Part shown: positions 36,046-48,754 of the stretch, piece by piece
Layout of the letters: the number at the start of each line of letters is the position of its first letter
How positions within the stretch are numbered: position 1 is the first letter of the stretch
Assembly: GCA_036417435.1 (NCBI GenBank)
Contig: CM070899.1
Span: 72,174,501-72,238,500, forward strand
Length of the DNA: 64,000 nt
Source of the DNA: Inia geoffrensis
Taxonomy: Eukaryota; Chordata; Mammalia; Artiodactyla; Iniidae
Direction: 5' to 3'
Notes under the pieces: model-generated
What the model was told of the DNA's origin: nothing
What the model saw: only the letters and a program-made list of their open reading frames with translations
The model's database searches: none
Program-made: the position numbers and the translations under genes

Positions 36046-36530
36046 TGTGGTAGGCTGAATAATAGCTCCCAAAATATCCATGTCCTAATCCTGAGAACCT
36101 GTGAATGTTATTTTATATGGCAAAAGGAACTTTGCAGATGTGATTAAGTTAAGCATCGTAAATTAGTGAGATTATCTTGGATTATCCAGATAGACCCTAA
36201 ATGTAATCACCAGTGTCTTTATATGAAGGAGGCAGAGGGAGTTTACTACAGAAGAGAAGGTGATGTTATCATGGCTTTAAAGATGGAAGAAGGGATCACA
36301 GACCAAAAAATACAGGGAGTGCATTGCTACAAGATAGAAAAGCAAGGAAAACAGATTCTCCTATAGTGCCTGCCTAGGAAGTATAACCTTGTTGGTACTT
36401 TAGTTTTGGCCCAGTTTGGGGGGCTCATTTTGAACTTCTGGCCTCCAGAACTGTAAGTGAATACAGTTCTGTTGCTTTAAGCCAATAAATTAATGGCAAT
36501 TCGTCATAGCAACTATAGGAAACTAATACA
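36046..36530 (+). mobile_element. MLT1-type solo LTR (ERVL-MaLR), sense
   Basis: Starts TGTGGTAGGCTGAATAATAG and ends GGAAACTAATACA, with TTTGCAGATGTGATTAAG, GATTATCCAGATAGACCC and CTCCAGAACTGTAAGTGAAT in order. Flanks ACCAG and ATCAG agree at 4/5, consistent with a 5-bp integration duplication. Solo LTR; the 66-codon frame inside is not a gene. Confidence 0.85.
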
Positions 36531-36654
36531 ATCAGAAATGTCTAACCAAATATAAACTTACTGAGGATCAAATAATTTGGGGATGTGAACAAAAACTAAA
36601 GCTCTTTCCAAATTCTCAAAGCTGTTAGGTGTCTCCTGTGTTACATACTCCCAC

Positions 36655-36865
36655 AGCATAGCATAATCTCCTATCACTGCATTTTTCACCTACTCTGGAA
36701 TTAAACTATTTAGTTGACTCTCTTTTGCATGAAACAGAAAGTTCATGAGAGCAGGGCTGGTGTCTGCCTTGTTCATTTCTGTATCCTTGGAGTCAAGCAT
36801 GGTGGCTGACATATAGCACTATCTGATAAATATTTGCTGAAAAGATGAATAAGTGAATGATAGAA
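36655..36865 (+). mobile_element. L2 LINE 3' end, sense
   Basis: AAAGTTCATGAGAGCAGGGC, GCCTTGTTCATTTCTGTATC and TGATAAATATTTGCTGAA match the L2 3' terminus, ending in AAGTGAATGA. Confidence 0.7.
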
Positions 36866-38560
36866 GGAAAGAAAAAATTATCTAAATACTGCCACGCACA
36901 GAGAATCAAGGTGAGGTAACACAGGGAAAAAAGAGTATTACCTCAAACACTTATCAAATTGTCAGGCAGAGTAGGGCAGAAGAGTCAACTGATTCAGGGG
37001 ATTGTTTCATGTTTTGCTTGGTCACTTTCATTAACTTTTAAGAAGCAAAGCACAAAAAGGCAACCAGAATGAAACCAAGGTTTTGTATAATTCATAAACA
37101 TTTAAACAGACTTTAAATAATGACAAAATGTAAGTATTTATAGATGAACATACGATAAAACTAATTTACATCTTTAAAGCAATCTATTTAACTTATTTTG
37201 TTATATTTAAAATGCATTTCGTTGTATTATATATAATAAAGATATTATTGTTATACTGTTATATGTATTATTACACACTCTAAACAATGATCCTTAGTAA
37301 CAAATTACATATACAGTACTATTACCATTTTACAGAAGCCAAGAATCAATAGCTGAATTCAAGAAGAAATTCTTAACTTTAGAGCCAAATCATCTCCCAA
37401 ATGGTTCTACTTCTCTACACAGGAAAGACAAACAATATTCACTAGAGCTTTATTCTCTTCAACAATTAGCTTCAACAATCAACTTCTCTTTAAAACACAC
37501 TCACACATATAGAAATATGAAATTCTGCTCTGACAGCACTAGATCATCTGTCCGGTAAACTAATTTGTCCAGTGACTTGCTTGTTACATATCGCCCAGTA
37601 AGAAGGGCTACATTTTTCTCTCTTAATCATTTTAATCTAACATATGTGAAAACCTTATAGAAGTGTTGACTACTACCACATGCATTTATGTATCCCAAAC
37701 AAAATGCTTCCTCCAAAAAGAAGTGTATATTCTGGTATCTTCTGCACCTGTTAATCTGAAAGTAAAATTTGGATCTGAAATTTTATTTTTTTTATTTTCA
37801 TTTGAGCAGTTTTGTGCAGCTGTTCAAACTAGTATGCTATTATGAAAACCAAATATCATTTATTCAGAAGGGGAATTAACTTTTTTTAATAACACACATT
37901 TCAGAATTCCCCATGTAAATAAATATTGTTTCTCCCTCTGTTTAGATTCCCTTTACAAAGATTTGTTCTGTGTCACTGAATTCTTCTTGTCTCTAGTTTG
38001 GGAGCGATATATGAATATGCTAATAAGCCAGAACAGTAGAATCATTCAGTGCAAACTAATAATACTACTAATACCTCTAGTATCTTACAAAGAATTTCTC
38101 AAAGTTAATATATAGTAATATGTAGTATAGTGAAAGGCCAAGGAAAGAATCCTTATTGGAATGTGAATGTGTATATTACTATAAAAGATATAAATCCAAA
38201 TGAAGTATATTCTCACTTGCATATTAAATATTGAAATACGCCTGCCTCAGTGTCAACAAAGGTGAATATGAACATATTTCCAGTATGGAATCCAATTTCA
38301 AACATTTCCAATACTCCAAAAACAGAAATTAAGAGAATGTACGAAAAGGCAGTTTGAAAGGCATTAGTTCATACTGTTGATGCAGATTGAAAGGTTTTTC
38401 TCTTTCTATTTCACAAGCTTGCTTAATTTCCCCAGCATCCCTAAAAAGGAAACAGTTTTGTCCTACTGTATAATATAAAGATTTTGTGAAAATCATATGG
38501 TTAAAAGTATTTCAAATGTTTTAGACAGAAGTTTAATTACTGTTTAGGATAGCCCTGTTA
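36866..38560. other. Unassigned AT-rich sequence
   Basis: No family recognised. Short TATA/ATAA runs at 37220-37280. Confidence 0.4.
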
Positions 38561-38734
38561 CCATATTCCCTTGACTCTAAGATGCATATTTTCATATTCT
38601 AACATTTCTAGGTTTGTATAAAACTTAGATTCAGTGGCATTTCACAAATGAACAAATATTTTTCTTTTTTTATTAGTGATACATAATAATGGTGCATCTA
38701 ACAACTGACGTCACCTTAGATTGATGAAATATAG
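38561..38734. mobile_element. Small TA-flanked inverted-repeat element (MITE-like)
   Basis: Left end CCATATTCCCTTGACTCTAA and right end CTTAGATTGATGAAATATAG are imperfect inverted repeats of about 20 bases, with TA on both outer sides (38559-38560, 38735-38736). Size and TA duplication fit a non-autonomous Tc1/mariner-type element. I cannot name the family with confidence. Confidence 0.55.
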
Positions 38735-38817
38735 TAAATTATTTGACACATAAGATAAAGCAAATATAAGTCATCTTTCATTATATCATACAGTATACAG
38801 AAAAATAAATCATAAAC

Positions 38818-38893
38818 TAGTATTAAATATTAAGCAATCATAACCTAGCATAACATAGTATTAAATATTAAGCAATCATAAATTACCATTATA
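38818..38893 (+). repeat. 38-bp tandem duplication
   Basis: The 26-base block starting TAGTATTAAATATTAAGC occurs at 38818-38843 and 38856-38881, period 38. Confidence 0.9.
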
Positions 38894-40011
38894 TATTAAG
38901 AAAGGTATTAAATAAAAGTTAGATGCTATTTTCGTGAAGTGTTAAGATTCACATACAAGCAGAAAGTAATAGCATATAAATGTATAAAGATAAAAGATCT
39001 GTAGGTCAATATCTGCCTATGTCCAGTCCCTATATCTGAAAGCAGGTTGATATATTAGAGACAGAAAAAGTATCTGGTGCTTTCCTTTTGACACCAAAAC
39101 AATTTTGTAGGTTAACAACTTCCTCACAAGTCTAAAAATCACTCTGTAGATGGGTGTGCCTCTAAAAGAAATGGATGGTGCTTACTTACAAAAGAAATAT
39201 CATTTTTAAGACACTAGTAGTATGAGAAACCTAAGCAAGCATCCATCTGTGTCAAAAGATTATAGAGGATCATGGAAAGCTGGAACTTACCATAAATCTA
39301 TGCCTAAATTTCTCTGCCACAGTGGCTTCGATCCTCAATCCATCTGGTTAAGGCATTGCTACTGAAATGCTGTTGTTATCAGAGATGGCTCATTCCTGAA
39401 CTGCTATTAGCCATTAACACTCCAGGATAAAATAGCCTAAAAAATTGGTTGGCCATTAACAAATGATTCCCTAAGGAACTACACATGTTTTGATCAGGAG
39501 CAAGGAAATGTGGCCAAAATTGCAAAGAAGATTCGTATCAGAGTCTAACTTCAATTACTTAGTCAAGCTAAGAAATATTGATGAGTGATATCAATGAGAT
39601 GTGAGTGATGAGAAAGCTCCAAGTACACTAAGAGATATGGATTCTGGGCTAAAGTAGAGGAATGCCACAATCAAGACTTGGTACTGAAAAGGAAAGAAAA
39701 AAAATCACAGAATGGTAACTGACTACGTGATTATCTGCTAGAATACTTGCATTAAGATATTACTTTTTAAGGGTTAAAAAGATCACCAAATTCTTTTCTC
39801 ACTCTAGTGCATCATGCAAAGATGACCTGGATTATACTCCCATTAAGGCTACATCTTTACAGGAAAATATATAAGAAAAAATAATTTAATTTGAAAACTA
39901 TAGTACTTATAAAGAAAGAAAGAAAGTGTATTAAGAAACAACCTTCTTTCCTTAATGGGTAAGAGAAGAAATACAAGCTAATTTGGAGCTTGTGAAGAAA
40001 TTATTAAAAAG
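38894..40011. other. Unassigned sequence
   Basis: Short (GAAA)n at 39910-39926. Otherwise nothing recognised. Confidence 0.4.
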
Positions 40012-40023
40012 ATAATCAGTCTA

Positions 40024-40241
40024 GGGGCTTCCCTGGTGGCGCAGTGGTTGAGAGTCCGCCTGCCGATGCAGGGGACACGGGTTCGTGCCCCGGTGCGGGA
40101 ATATCCCACGTGCCGCGGAGCGGCTGGGCCCGTGAGCCATTGCTGCTGAGCCTGCGTGTCCGGAGCCTGTGTTCCGCAACGGGAGAGGCACCAACAATGA
40201 GAGGTCCGCGTACCGCAAAAAAAATAAGATAAAAAAAATAA
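40024..40241 (+). mobile_element. CHR SINE, short odontocete form
   Basis: Well preserved: GGGGCTTCCCTGGTGGCGCA, A box TGGCGCAGTGG, B-box position GTTCGTGCC, end GTACCGC, A-rich tail with T interruptions. Perfect 12-bp duplication ATAATCAGTCTA at 40012-40023 and 40242-40253. Confidence 0.96.
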
Positions 40242-40253
40242 ATAATCAGTCTA

Positions 40254-40701
40254 ATATTGAACAAGGACTCTATAAATATATTTTAGCTGCTGCAAACTTT
40301 GCCAGATTTTTGTGGTCTTTAGTTTCAATCTGGCAACTCTAATGTTCACACAGACTGTTTCATAATGAAATCTGCAAAACAAAGAAAGATCAAAGTACAT
40401 TTAAATATGTGGATGAGGCTGAAGGATTTGTCAGTGGAAAAGATCTCCAAGAGAGAAGCTGTGATCTTTAAAAGACAGCTACTGTTCACCAACAGAACCC
40501 AAACAAAATATCGATTTGGTCCAAAAGATGAAACTGAAGCATTTTTGCAATTAGGTTTGGATCATAATGATAATTTCTGATTTCCAGCTCTTGATGAGAA
40601 CTGTTTCTAATCCATTTCTTGAAGAACAATATCACACGATGCAAAGTCAAATTTATTAAGAGGTCAATGTTAGAAATGGACGGAACCTTAGAATTCATTT
40701 T
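40254..40701. other. Unassigned sequence
   Basis: Contains a 71-codon frame (40365-40580) without a recognisable domain. Spacer between two SINEs. Confidence 0.4.
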
Positions 40702-40716
40702 AAAAACCCACCTCAT

Positions 40717-40922
40717 AGGGCTTCCCTGGTGGCGCAGTGGTTGAGAGTCCGCCTGCCGATACAGGAGACACGAGTTCGTGCCCCGGTCTGGGAATATACC
40801 ACATGCCGCGGAGCGGCTGGGCCCGTGAGCCATGGCCGCTGAGCCTGCACGTCCGGAGCCTGTGCTCCGCAATCGGAGAGGCCACAACAGTGAGAGGCCC
40901 GCGTACCGAAAAAAAAAAAAAA
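40717..40922 (+). mobile_element. CHR SINE, short odontocete form
   Basis: Complete, with a pure A tail and perfect 15-bp duplication AAAAACCCACCTCAT at 40702-40716 and 40923-40937. Only 476 bases from the previous SINE, in the same orientation and class. Confidence 0.96.
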
Positions 40923-40937
40923 AAAAACCCACCTCAT

Positions 40938-42539
40938 GTTACAGACATAGAAACTAAGGCTTAAGAGTAGGAAAGTGACTTTCCAAAGATTACATAATCT
41001 TTAAAGCAAAAGAAAGAAATTCCATATGTCCTTACTGTCAAGTGTTCTTCCCCGCCATATCACAATGCATCCCCTTAAAACACAACAAAACCAACTGATG
41101 TGAGGGAGTGATTTACCAATATATCATATTTGAGTTCTGGCAGCATCTCACTATTTTTAAAGCCAGTTATCTGAGTTACTAAAGATTGACAGTACTATTT
41201 CAGTGAAGTTTATTGTTCACACAAAACCATTACAAAGGATAGTAAGAGATAGAACAAATTTGATTTTGAAGTTGACTTTTTGTGCTTAGAGCATGTGATG
41301 AGGGAAAATGCTCTGACAGTTCAAGCTTACTCAAGCTTAATGACAGATCTAAATTGGAGCTTGGAGATAAAAGAAATTCTTTAGTGATGCCTCAGTTGTC
41401 ATTGATTGCTATGAGCAATTTTAAAGCTATTCAAGATGCGAATTGCCAGCTTGGTTCTGAAAGAGGAGAAAGTGGTACATAAGATTAGAGGCTGGTACAA
41501 ACGCTATCTTGGTTTAAAAAGAGAGGACAGTTTTGTATCACATACATAGGTGACAATCGTGATTACATATAGACATTTATCAGCAGGAAATGACTCAATG
41601 GATGTTGAGTAGTGTAAGCACCAGCTGTGCTAAGGAAGATGAAAATGAAAGACAGCTTGCCTTATATGGATCACCAGCAGCAAGATGGCTGGAAAAAAAA
41701 AAAAAAGCAGTTGCTAGAGCCGAGAGCTAATAAAAAAAAAATAATAATAAAACTATCTTCATAAATTATAGGACATCTCCCTCTTACTTGCTGAAAATCT
41801 TTGAATTAAAAAGATATAGAGTTCATTTTGAGAAATTCAATTTCATCAAATAGAAAGTGAAAGCATCTCCAATTCTACATATATACAGAAGCCTTCATGC
41901 CCCATTTGCACTACTCATATTGAATCTAGTAAGTTTCTACCTACTGAGTCCAAATAAATGGCAGTTATCAAAATGTTCCATTTTTAACTGATCTTTAAAG
42001 TCACGCTCTCCCTAGTATTTTAAAATACTAAAATATAAAATAAAATATCCTTATAAAATATGCTAATTCCTTGAGACTATTAATTAATAGATGTGCTTTC
42101 CCCTAAATAAGCTAATAATATCGTTAATTTAAGAGTAGGACCCAGAAATGGAGAAATTCAGCAGTCACCAAAATAGTTTTCTAAAAAAGGATGCTATCCA
42201 CAGGTAGATGATCCCAGAAGAAAACAAAAAAACAAAAAACAGCTCCAATAGGCATTTTCCTCTGGAGCACTTGTCTCTTTAACTGTGTGTCATTCCCTGA
42301 ATACACCGTGCATATTCACATTTAGTGCTTTCTTTTTTTAAAATGGAGTTGTCCATCTACATGAAATAACTTTTCCAGTATACTTTATAGTGTCTGTAAT
42401 GCATCGTCCAAGCGCTAACTCCAGTGTCACTTCAGTGACAGAAATCTTTGTCATAGAGAATGAATATTCCTGCCTCCATATATTTCCACAGCACACACCT
42501 CCAGCATAGCCGTACCACATGTTGTTTCTTTATTTGCCT
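40938..42539. other. Unassigned sequence
   Basis: A-runs at 41691-41705 and 41731-41750. No family or gene signal. Confidence 0.4.
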
Positions 42540-42670
42540 TCTTCCTCCACTACAGGATGGGGACTGCCCTATAGTATATTATTTGTCTCTGCATATGTCC
42601 CAATACTTATAAATTGACTAGGACATAACAATTACTATAAAATATGTGTTGAATAAATAAATGAAAATGG
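42540..42670 (+). mobile_element. L2 LINE 3' end, sense
   Basis: TATTATTTGTCTCTGCATAT, GACTAGGACATAACAATTAC and TGTTGAATAAATAAATGA fit the L2 terminus. Short and diverged. Confidence 0.5.
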
Positions 42671-43273
42671 ACCTTATCAATAGGGTTGCAAGCTTCTTTG
42701 TTCCCTATGGTAACTACAACAGAATTTGAAATTTAGCTACAGACAACTCGGCCAGTGATTTTTTTCTTTTACATATTTCACAAAAATTTACATTTTACTC
42801 TACGATGTCCTATAGAAAAGCATTTCATTATGTCATGTATTGTTGACAAAGGAAAATGCACTGCAATTGTATGAGTGTTTGTATTGTGAGAGAGATAACA
42901 TTTCTCCCCTTATTTTACAGCAATATAGAAGAATTCACCAAAATGATACTTCCTGTTGGTCTAGACTGAGACTGGCAATGGAAAGATACGATGTTACAGA
43001 AATTTCCTAATCCACTTCCTTTCAGAATTATATGTGATGGGGTGGGGAGGTACATCACTGACATCCTCACCTGTAATATTGTAGCTAGCATGATATCAGG
43101 AAATACAACCACATTACCCAATTATATCATGTTGCCTGCCAACGTATTTCCTCACACAATTCTATTATAGGAAATTTTTTAAATCCTCTATCTATTTATT
43201 TTTGTTATTTGAGTGGACCTGGGCAGAAAAATCCAGATCATCTTGGTAAAGTGAGCGGGCAAAATCCAATATG
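42671..43273. other. Unassigned sequence
   Basis: No landmark recognised. Confidence 0.4.
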
Positions 43274-43285
43274 AATCTCCTAACA

Positions 43286-43491
43286 GGGCTTCCCTGGTGG
43301 CACAGTGGTTGAGAGTCTGCCTGCCGATGCAGGGGACACGGGTTCGTGCCCCGGTCCGGGAAGATCCCACATGCTGCGGAGCAGCTGGGCCCGTGAGCCA
43401 TGGCCACTGAGCCTGCGCGTCCGGAGCCTGTGCTCCGCAACGGGAGAGGATACAACAGTGAGAGGCCCACGTACTGGGGGGAAAAAAAAAA
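43286..43491 (+). mobile_element. CHR SINE, short odontocete form
   Basis: GGGCTTCCCTGGTGGCACAG head, GTTCGTGCC B-box position, end GTACTGGGGGG before the A tail. Perfect 12-bp duplication AATCTCCTAACA at 43274-43285 and 43492-43503. Confidence 0.95.
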
Positions 43492-43503
43492 AATCTCCTA
43501 ACA

Positions 43504-44665
43504 AGCAAAAGCAAACGTTTTAAATTGTAAATTATGCCACATCAGAGGGAATCTCATAGTCCACAGATGTTATAAATTTACTAATAATATGTCCGATCCC
43601 AACAGTCTAGATATTTTCACTTGTTTGCTTGTTGCTTTGTCTACTGGAAATAATCCAATTGGTAAAATGTTGAACTGGGGTCTTTACATGAAAGACACTA
43701 CATTCCTGCTCATTTTCTCAATTTGCTGTAATAAGAGAGGGAAAAAAAAGTTCATTTAAATAAACTCCACTGTGGATATTTGTTCTCTGTGAAGGTATAT
43801 GTAATGACATTACCTTGAGCAAAAGCAAAAACAGTTCTGACCTTCTCAAGAATGTGTATAATCAGTTAAAAATGTATAATTACACTTAATGTGCCCTATT
43901 TTTATTCAAATCAACATGAAAAGAGTCTAATATGACATATGAAATTCTACCATAGGAAATTTTACTAGAAAAAAATATCAGTATTTTGTAATGTTTGTTT
44001 ACATTGCAAAATTACTAAGAAGCAAAACATTTCTAAGGTGACAGTAGAACACTATAATTCACATTTGTGTAAATATCAAATGTTTCTCTTTTTTACTAAC
44101 CCTCTAAAATTATTTGAAGAATGATATTGATGCTATAGAAAAGTGATGCCAAAATTGATAAAGTGGGGCTACAATTTGGATCTTGTAATAATAAAACTGT
44201 CCTGTGGTTTTCTGATATAATGAGGTGGACTCTTCCCGTGCCCAAGCCACTCCAAAAGAGCTTTGGAAAGAGACAATCATTCCTACAAATGATTCCTACA
44301 GGCAATTTAGTAAATTTAAGGGGAACTGCTGAATATCATTTAGAAGCCTAAAAGAGACAACCTATGAATATATTTCCAGGAACAAACTTAAACACCAGCT
44401 CTATACATCACTAACCATTAACAATAAAAAGCTTCGATTTTCTGATAAATTTCTGATCACTGCTTACCATTTCAGTTTGTGCCCTTGACTAGCCTACCAT
44501 ACAACAGGCATTCGTTAAGGCACTCATTCAATGGAATGACTGAATGATTGATTTGGGCTGTGCTCCCTTCATTAGTCTGAATATTAGTCTCTATATTTTT
44601 ACTTACCCTGAAATTGATTCATAATTCAGAAATTCAAAAGGTCTGGATTATAATATTTAACGCAT
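43504..44665. other. Unassigned sequence
   Basis: AT-rich with no assigned repeat. Two frames of 62-69 codons overlap on opposite strands near 44.1-44.3 kb and look like chance. Confidence 0.4.
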
Positions 44666-44677
44666 CAAATAGTTTTT

Positions 44678-44895
44678 GGTGTATTTTTTTGTTTTTGTTT
44701 TTGCAGTACGCGGGCCTCTCACTGTTGTGGCCTCTCCCATTGCGGAGCACAGGCTCCGGACGTGCAGGCTCAGCAGCCATGGCTCACGGGCCTAGCCGCT
44801 CCACGGCATGTGGGATCTTCCCGGACCGGGGCACGAACCCATGTCCCCTGCATTGGCAGGCGGACTCTCAACCACTGCACCACCAGGGAAGCCCC
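44678..44895 (-). mobile_element. CHR SINE, short odontocete form, antisense
   Basis: GCAGTACGCGGGCCTCTCAC after the T-rich tail, head ending CCACCAGGGAAGCC. Duplications 44666-44677 (CAAATAGTTTTT) and 44896-44907 (11/12 match). Confidence 0.94.
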
Positions 44896-44907
44896 CAAAT
44901 AGTTCTT

Positions 44908-46034
44908 TTAATAAATGTTTCTTTAACTTTGAAAACATAACAATTATATTCTCAAAGTCTTTGTTTCACTAATACTGCTAAAAATAAGACCACTTTTTTA
45001 AACAGTAAAACACTGTCAATTTATAGAGAGCTCATTTTTCATTATTTTTTTGCTCTTGTTAATTAAAAAATAGAAATTATTTACCTTGTTCATTTGCTCT
45101 TATAATAGGTATTTTTCTTGTTTATTTTTTAATTTGAATAATTATACAGGTAAATTCTTACATAAATCTCAAGCTTCCCTCTAAAATATATTAATATACA
45201 TATTTTCATGTAAAAAAAAAAAGGAAAGTACATTCTATCGCATCAAAATACACTCATATCTTTAAGATTCTTAAGTTTAGCAAAACCCAAACGTCATCTG
45301 ATTTTTACACTTTCAATGACCAGGCCTATATAATCCTCAACCTTCTAAACAGTAATATACTTCTTTTCAAATCTAAAATAAATTAAATGACTAAGGTTTA
45401 TAAATGAAACAAGACTATATCAAACCTAGAAGAACTGGATTGATAACTGTAACCAAATGATTATCTGATATAAAATTGGATTTTTAATTTCAGTGACATT
45501 TAATCTTTAGTTCATACAACAGGTAGTATTCAAAATTCAAGTTTATATGAAGGTATGATTAAAGAGATTGTTCTGGGGGAAAGAAAGCATTGTAAATAAC
45601 AATTATCAAGACACTTCTGTGAGTGCATTTTTATATGGGAAACTATTGTAGAAACTTCACTATATTCTGGGAGCATTCTCTAAGGAGTACATTGAAAGAT
45701 GTTCTCTTTCAAGAAATACTGCAAGAGACCCTGGAGTTTGTGATCTTTTACTAGGTCATTAGTTTTGGTTTGTTTTACTAGTGTTTCTGCCTCATTTTTG
45801 CATCAGTATATAATAGATATGAAACTTTGGTCATAAAATCAGCAATCCAAAAAACATAACTTTCATTTTCCATAACTTAATATTTTCTATGTAGACAGTT
45901 TCCATCATTTCAGAGCCACACTGGCTTGAGACAATGCTCTATGAAGTTTAGAGTCATATAAATCTGGGGTCTGTTGGGAGACATCTAATCCTAGGTTGTT
46001 ATCATATCCTCACCAAGGTGTACATCCCCTCATG
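44908..46034. other. Unassigned AT-rich sequence
   Basis: A-run at 45212-45223; no family recognised. Confidence 0.4.
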
Positions 46035-46225
46035 AGGAAGCAGTAAATATAGTGGTTAAGAGTGAAGTCAGCTTAATGTCTCCATACTTCAGATTCCTCT
46101 TTGGTAAAATAGAAATAATTAAGTGTAGCCTACATAACAGTGTTGTTGTGAAGTATCTGTGAGAAAGTACACAGAAAATGCTTAGAATACTTAGCATCTG
46201 TCAAGTAAACAATAAATGTTAGCTA
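46035..46225 (+). mobile_element. MIR SINE, sense
   Basis: ATATAGTGGTTAAGAGTGAA, CAGATTCCTCTTTGGTAAAA, GTTGTTGTGAAGTATCTGTG and AATGCTTAGAATACTTAGCA follow the MIR order from head to 3' end. Confidence 0.7.
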
Positions 46226-48754
46226 TCGATAGCTATTATCCTAGCCTATACAAAATCTTCAATCCACACAAATTGACAGGCCCCTATTCCTCATTTCACA
46301 TTGTCTTCATTCATTTCTTGTCCAACCCATTTATGTAGATCTCACATTCCTGAATACAAGGCTTCTTGAGTTGTGCTTTCTCTTAGCTATGCCTGATCCT
46401 TTTGGACATACAGAAACCATTTGAAATTCTAAGGCTGTCTCAGGCTGACTTCCCTAGACATACCAAGTATTCATATCTACTCTACTATCTATTGTCACAT
46501 TATGTGTGGTAAAGGAGAGAGACCAAAACCATGTTGGTAGTTTGGCTAGTGTGAAGAAGTGAATCAAGGCAAATGTCCCTTTTCTAAACACACACACACA
46601 TACACACCCCTAAGTGGTCCTCCCTTCATCTACTCCCACTCCGTTCTCCAACAGGCAATAGAATTTTTATTTGATCTGGGAAGGAGGGAGGCGAGAAGGA
46701 ACTGATACTGAATTTTTTTCAAATATATTTTTTATGGCATGAACTTTATGCCCAGAGTTCTTGGGCTTAAGTATCTGAAGGTCAAAAGTACCATGTTTTA
46801 ACATCTCTAAAGAGGCTTCAGATGCTCAAAATCTACAGGGACTCTCTTTGAGGCAGTGGGTGCCTCACAACCCCACATGGGACAAAGCGGAATGTAGTTC
46901 TAGGTAGCATAAATTCCTGGGTAAAACACAGTGTTAATATATTAAAATTTTATCCTGTCATATACAATATGAAAGTAACACTAATGCTCTTTTATGTTAA
47001 AGAAAATATTTAAGAATTAAGATGATATACTTTAACCCAATAAAAATCTCCATTCCAGGATATCTCTAACTAGTAAATGATTTTCAGAACTTAGATAAGC
47101 TCAAGGAGGTTATACACTGTTACATTAAAAACTTTCAAAACTCTCAAAGTTGTAATTATACAAAAAACATGATTCAATAAAAATGAAGTTTCATTTCCAA
47201 ACACAAAATTCTATTTTTACAAAGGAAATATACAAATTCCATAAGTTAAAGATTGTGTGTTATATTTGCCAGGAAATCTATAAAGAAAAAAGGGGAAATA
47301 ATTTACTTATGGCTCTTCCTTAATAAGAATTATTCCAAGATTTTAAGTTAAAAAAATGGGTCAATTTTGGCAATACTAAGCCTCCAAATCCACAAGACTT
47401 TCATAATCAATGTTGCCCTATAGCCCTTCAAATTATGATATATTTTAAGAATGTTAGCATATCTCTTCTGGAAGGAATATGAGAAAGATGCAATATTTTA
47501 AGTAATTAGTATCAGTTAAACATTGTGAATGACTGTAAAGCAAGGCAAAACAATCTCTATCACTAGAGTAAAATTTAAACATTAATGTAAGTTGTTTTTT
47601 TTCTTTATATAGAAAAAGAAAAGCTATATGTGATTTTTTTTTTAATTTGGAATAAAATCTAGTTTAAAACAAGGGGTTTTTTTTAAACATCTTTACTGGA
47701 GTATTATTGCTTTACAATGTTGTGTACTAGAAAGAAATGACAACATCAATGCAAAAGAAAAAAATTTAAGTACTCAAAACTATTTTAAAGTACCTTGTAT
47801 TGCAAGGCCCATAAAACTGTTTGATCCAAAGTTTTATTATAAAAATATAAGCTATATAAGGACACAGACCTTGTTCAACTTCTCCCCTACTTAATCTTCA
47901 GTTCTCAGAGCATGGAGTAAAATATGAAAATCATTCCATAAATTGTAGTTGAATTAAAGAAAACATATCATTTTGCTCTCACCACATACTTATTACATAA
48001 CAAAGGGCTTATTTTCACATATTTCTTAAACAGAGATGGTGAGTGATTTTTTTTTTCAAATAATATATAGCTGTTTAGTCATAGACAGGAATGTTACAAA
48101 GTTTCAAAGTCCTAATTCAGGTAAGGATTCTTTCCTCAGGAGCAGAGCAAGATTTCTGACATTACTAAAGGCACATGTATGTTACTGAATGACTTGAAAC
48201 TGTCATTTTAATTCCATACAGAAGTTGAAACTTAGATTCAGAAACAATGACTTTTTTAAAATTTTGCTTTATATCTATGTGTATTGAAGGACAACCATCA
48301 TGTCTTCCTAAGTTGTCTACACATCCATTCATATAGCCATCCTTTTCATCATAATGATATCCCTCACCACTAAAATAAAGGATCCATAAGAATAAAATAA
48401 AGCAGATGGAGTCTAAACTATCATGATAAATAACCCAACTAACCATGTGCTTAAGGAACACCATGAATTTGTCATGCTTTTGAGCTTTTCAAGGAGGGAG
48501 ATTAATATGCCACATTGGTTTGGTTGTAGGAGGACCAGCAAAGCCTCAACAGTTTAATCATTTCCTAACTTCTCACCACTCTCCATAATTTGTCAAGAAG
48601 CTCCCTTCTTACTTCACCAGGACAGTTTGATTAGGCAATTCCCTCAATCTATGACTGCAGAATTTCATTCATTCCTGAGATAAGAGAGAAATACTTTTAA
48701 GAAGAATCTCGCCAAACTAAAGCTGATTTATCTGTGAGCTCAGGATTGTGAAGG
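46226..48754. other. Unassigned sequence
   Basis: A short CA run at 46590-46607 and a tiny L1 stub at 47685. Remaining sequence not assigned; no coding signal. Confidence 0.4.
47685..47729 (-). mobile_element. Extremely short L1 3' stub, antisense
   Basis: T-run, then ACATCTTTACTGGAGTATTA and TTGCTTTACAATGTTGTGT: the last 40 or so bases of the L1 3' end type seen at 285-550. A near-complete 5' truncation. TSD not clear. Confidence 0.65.
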
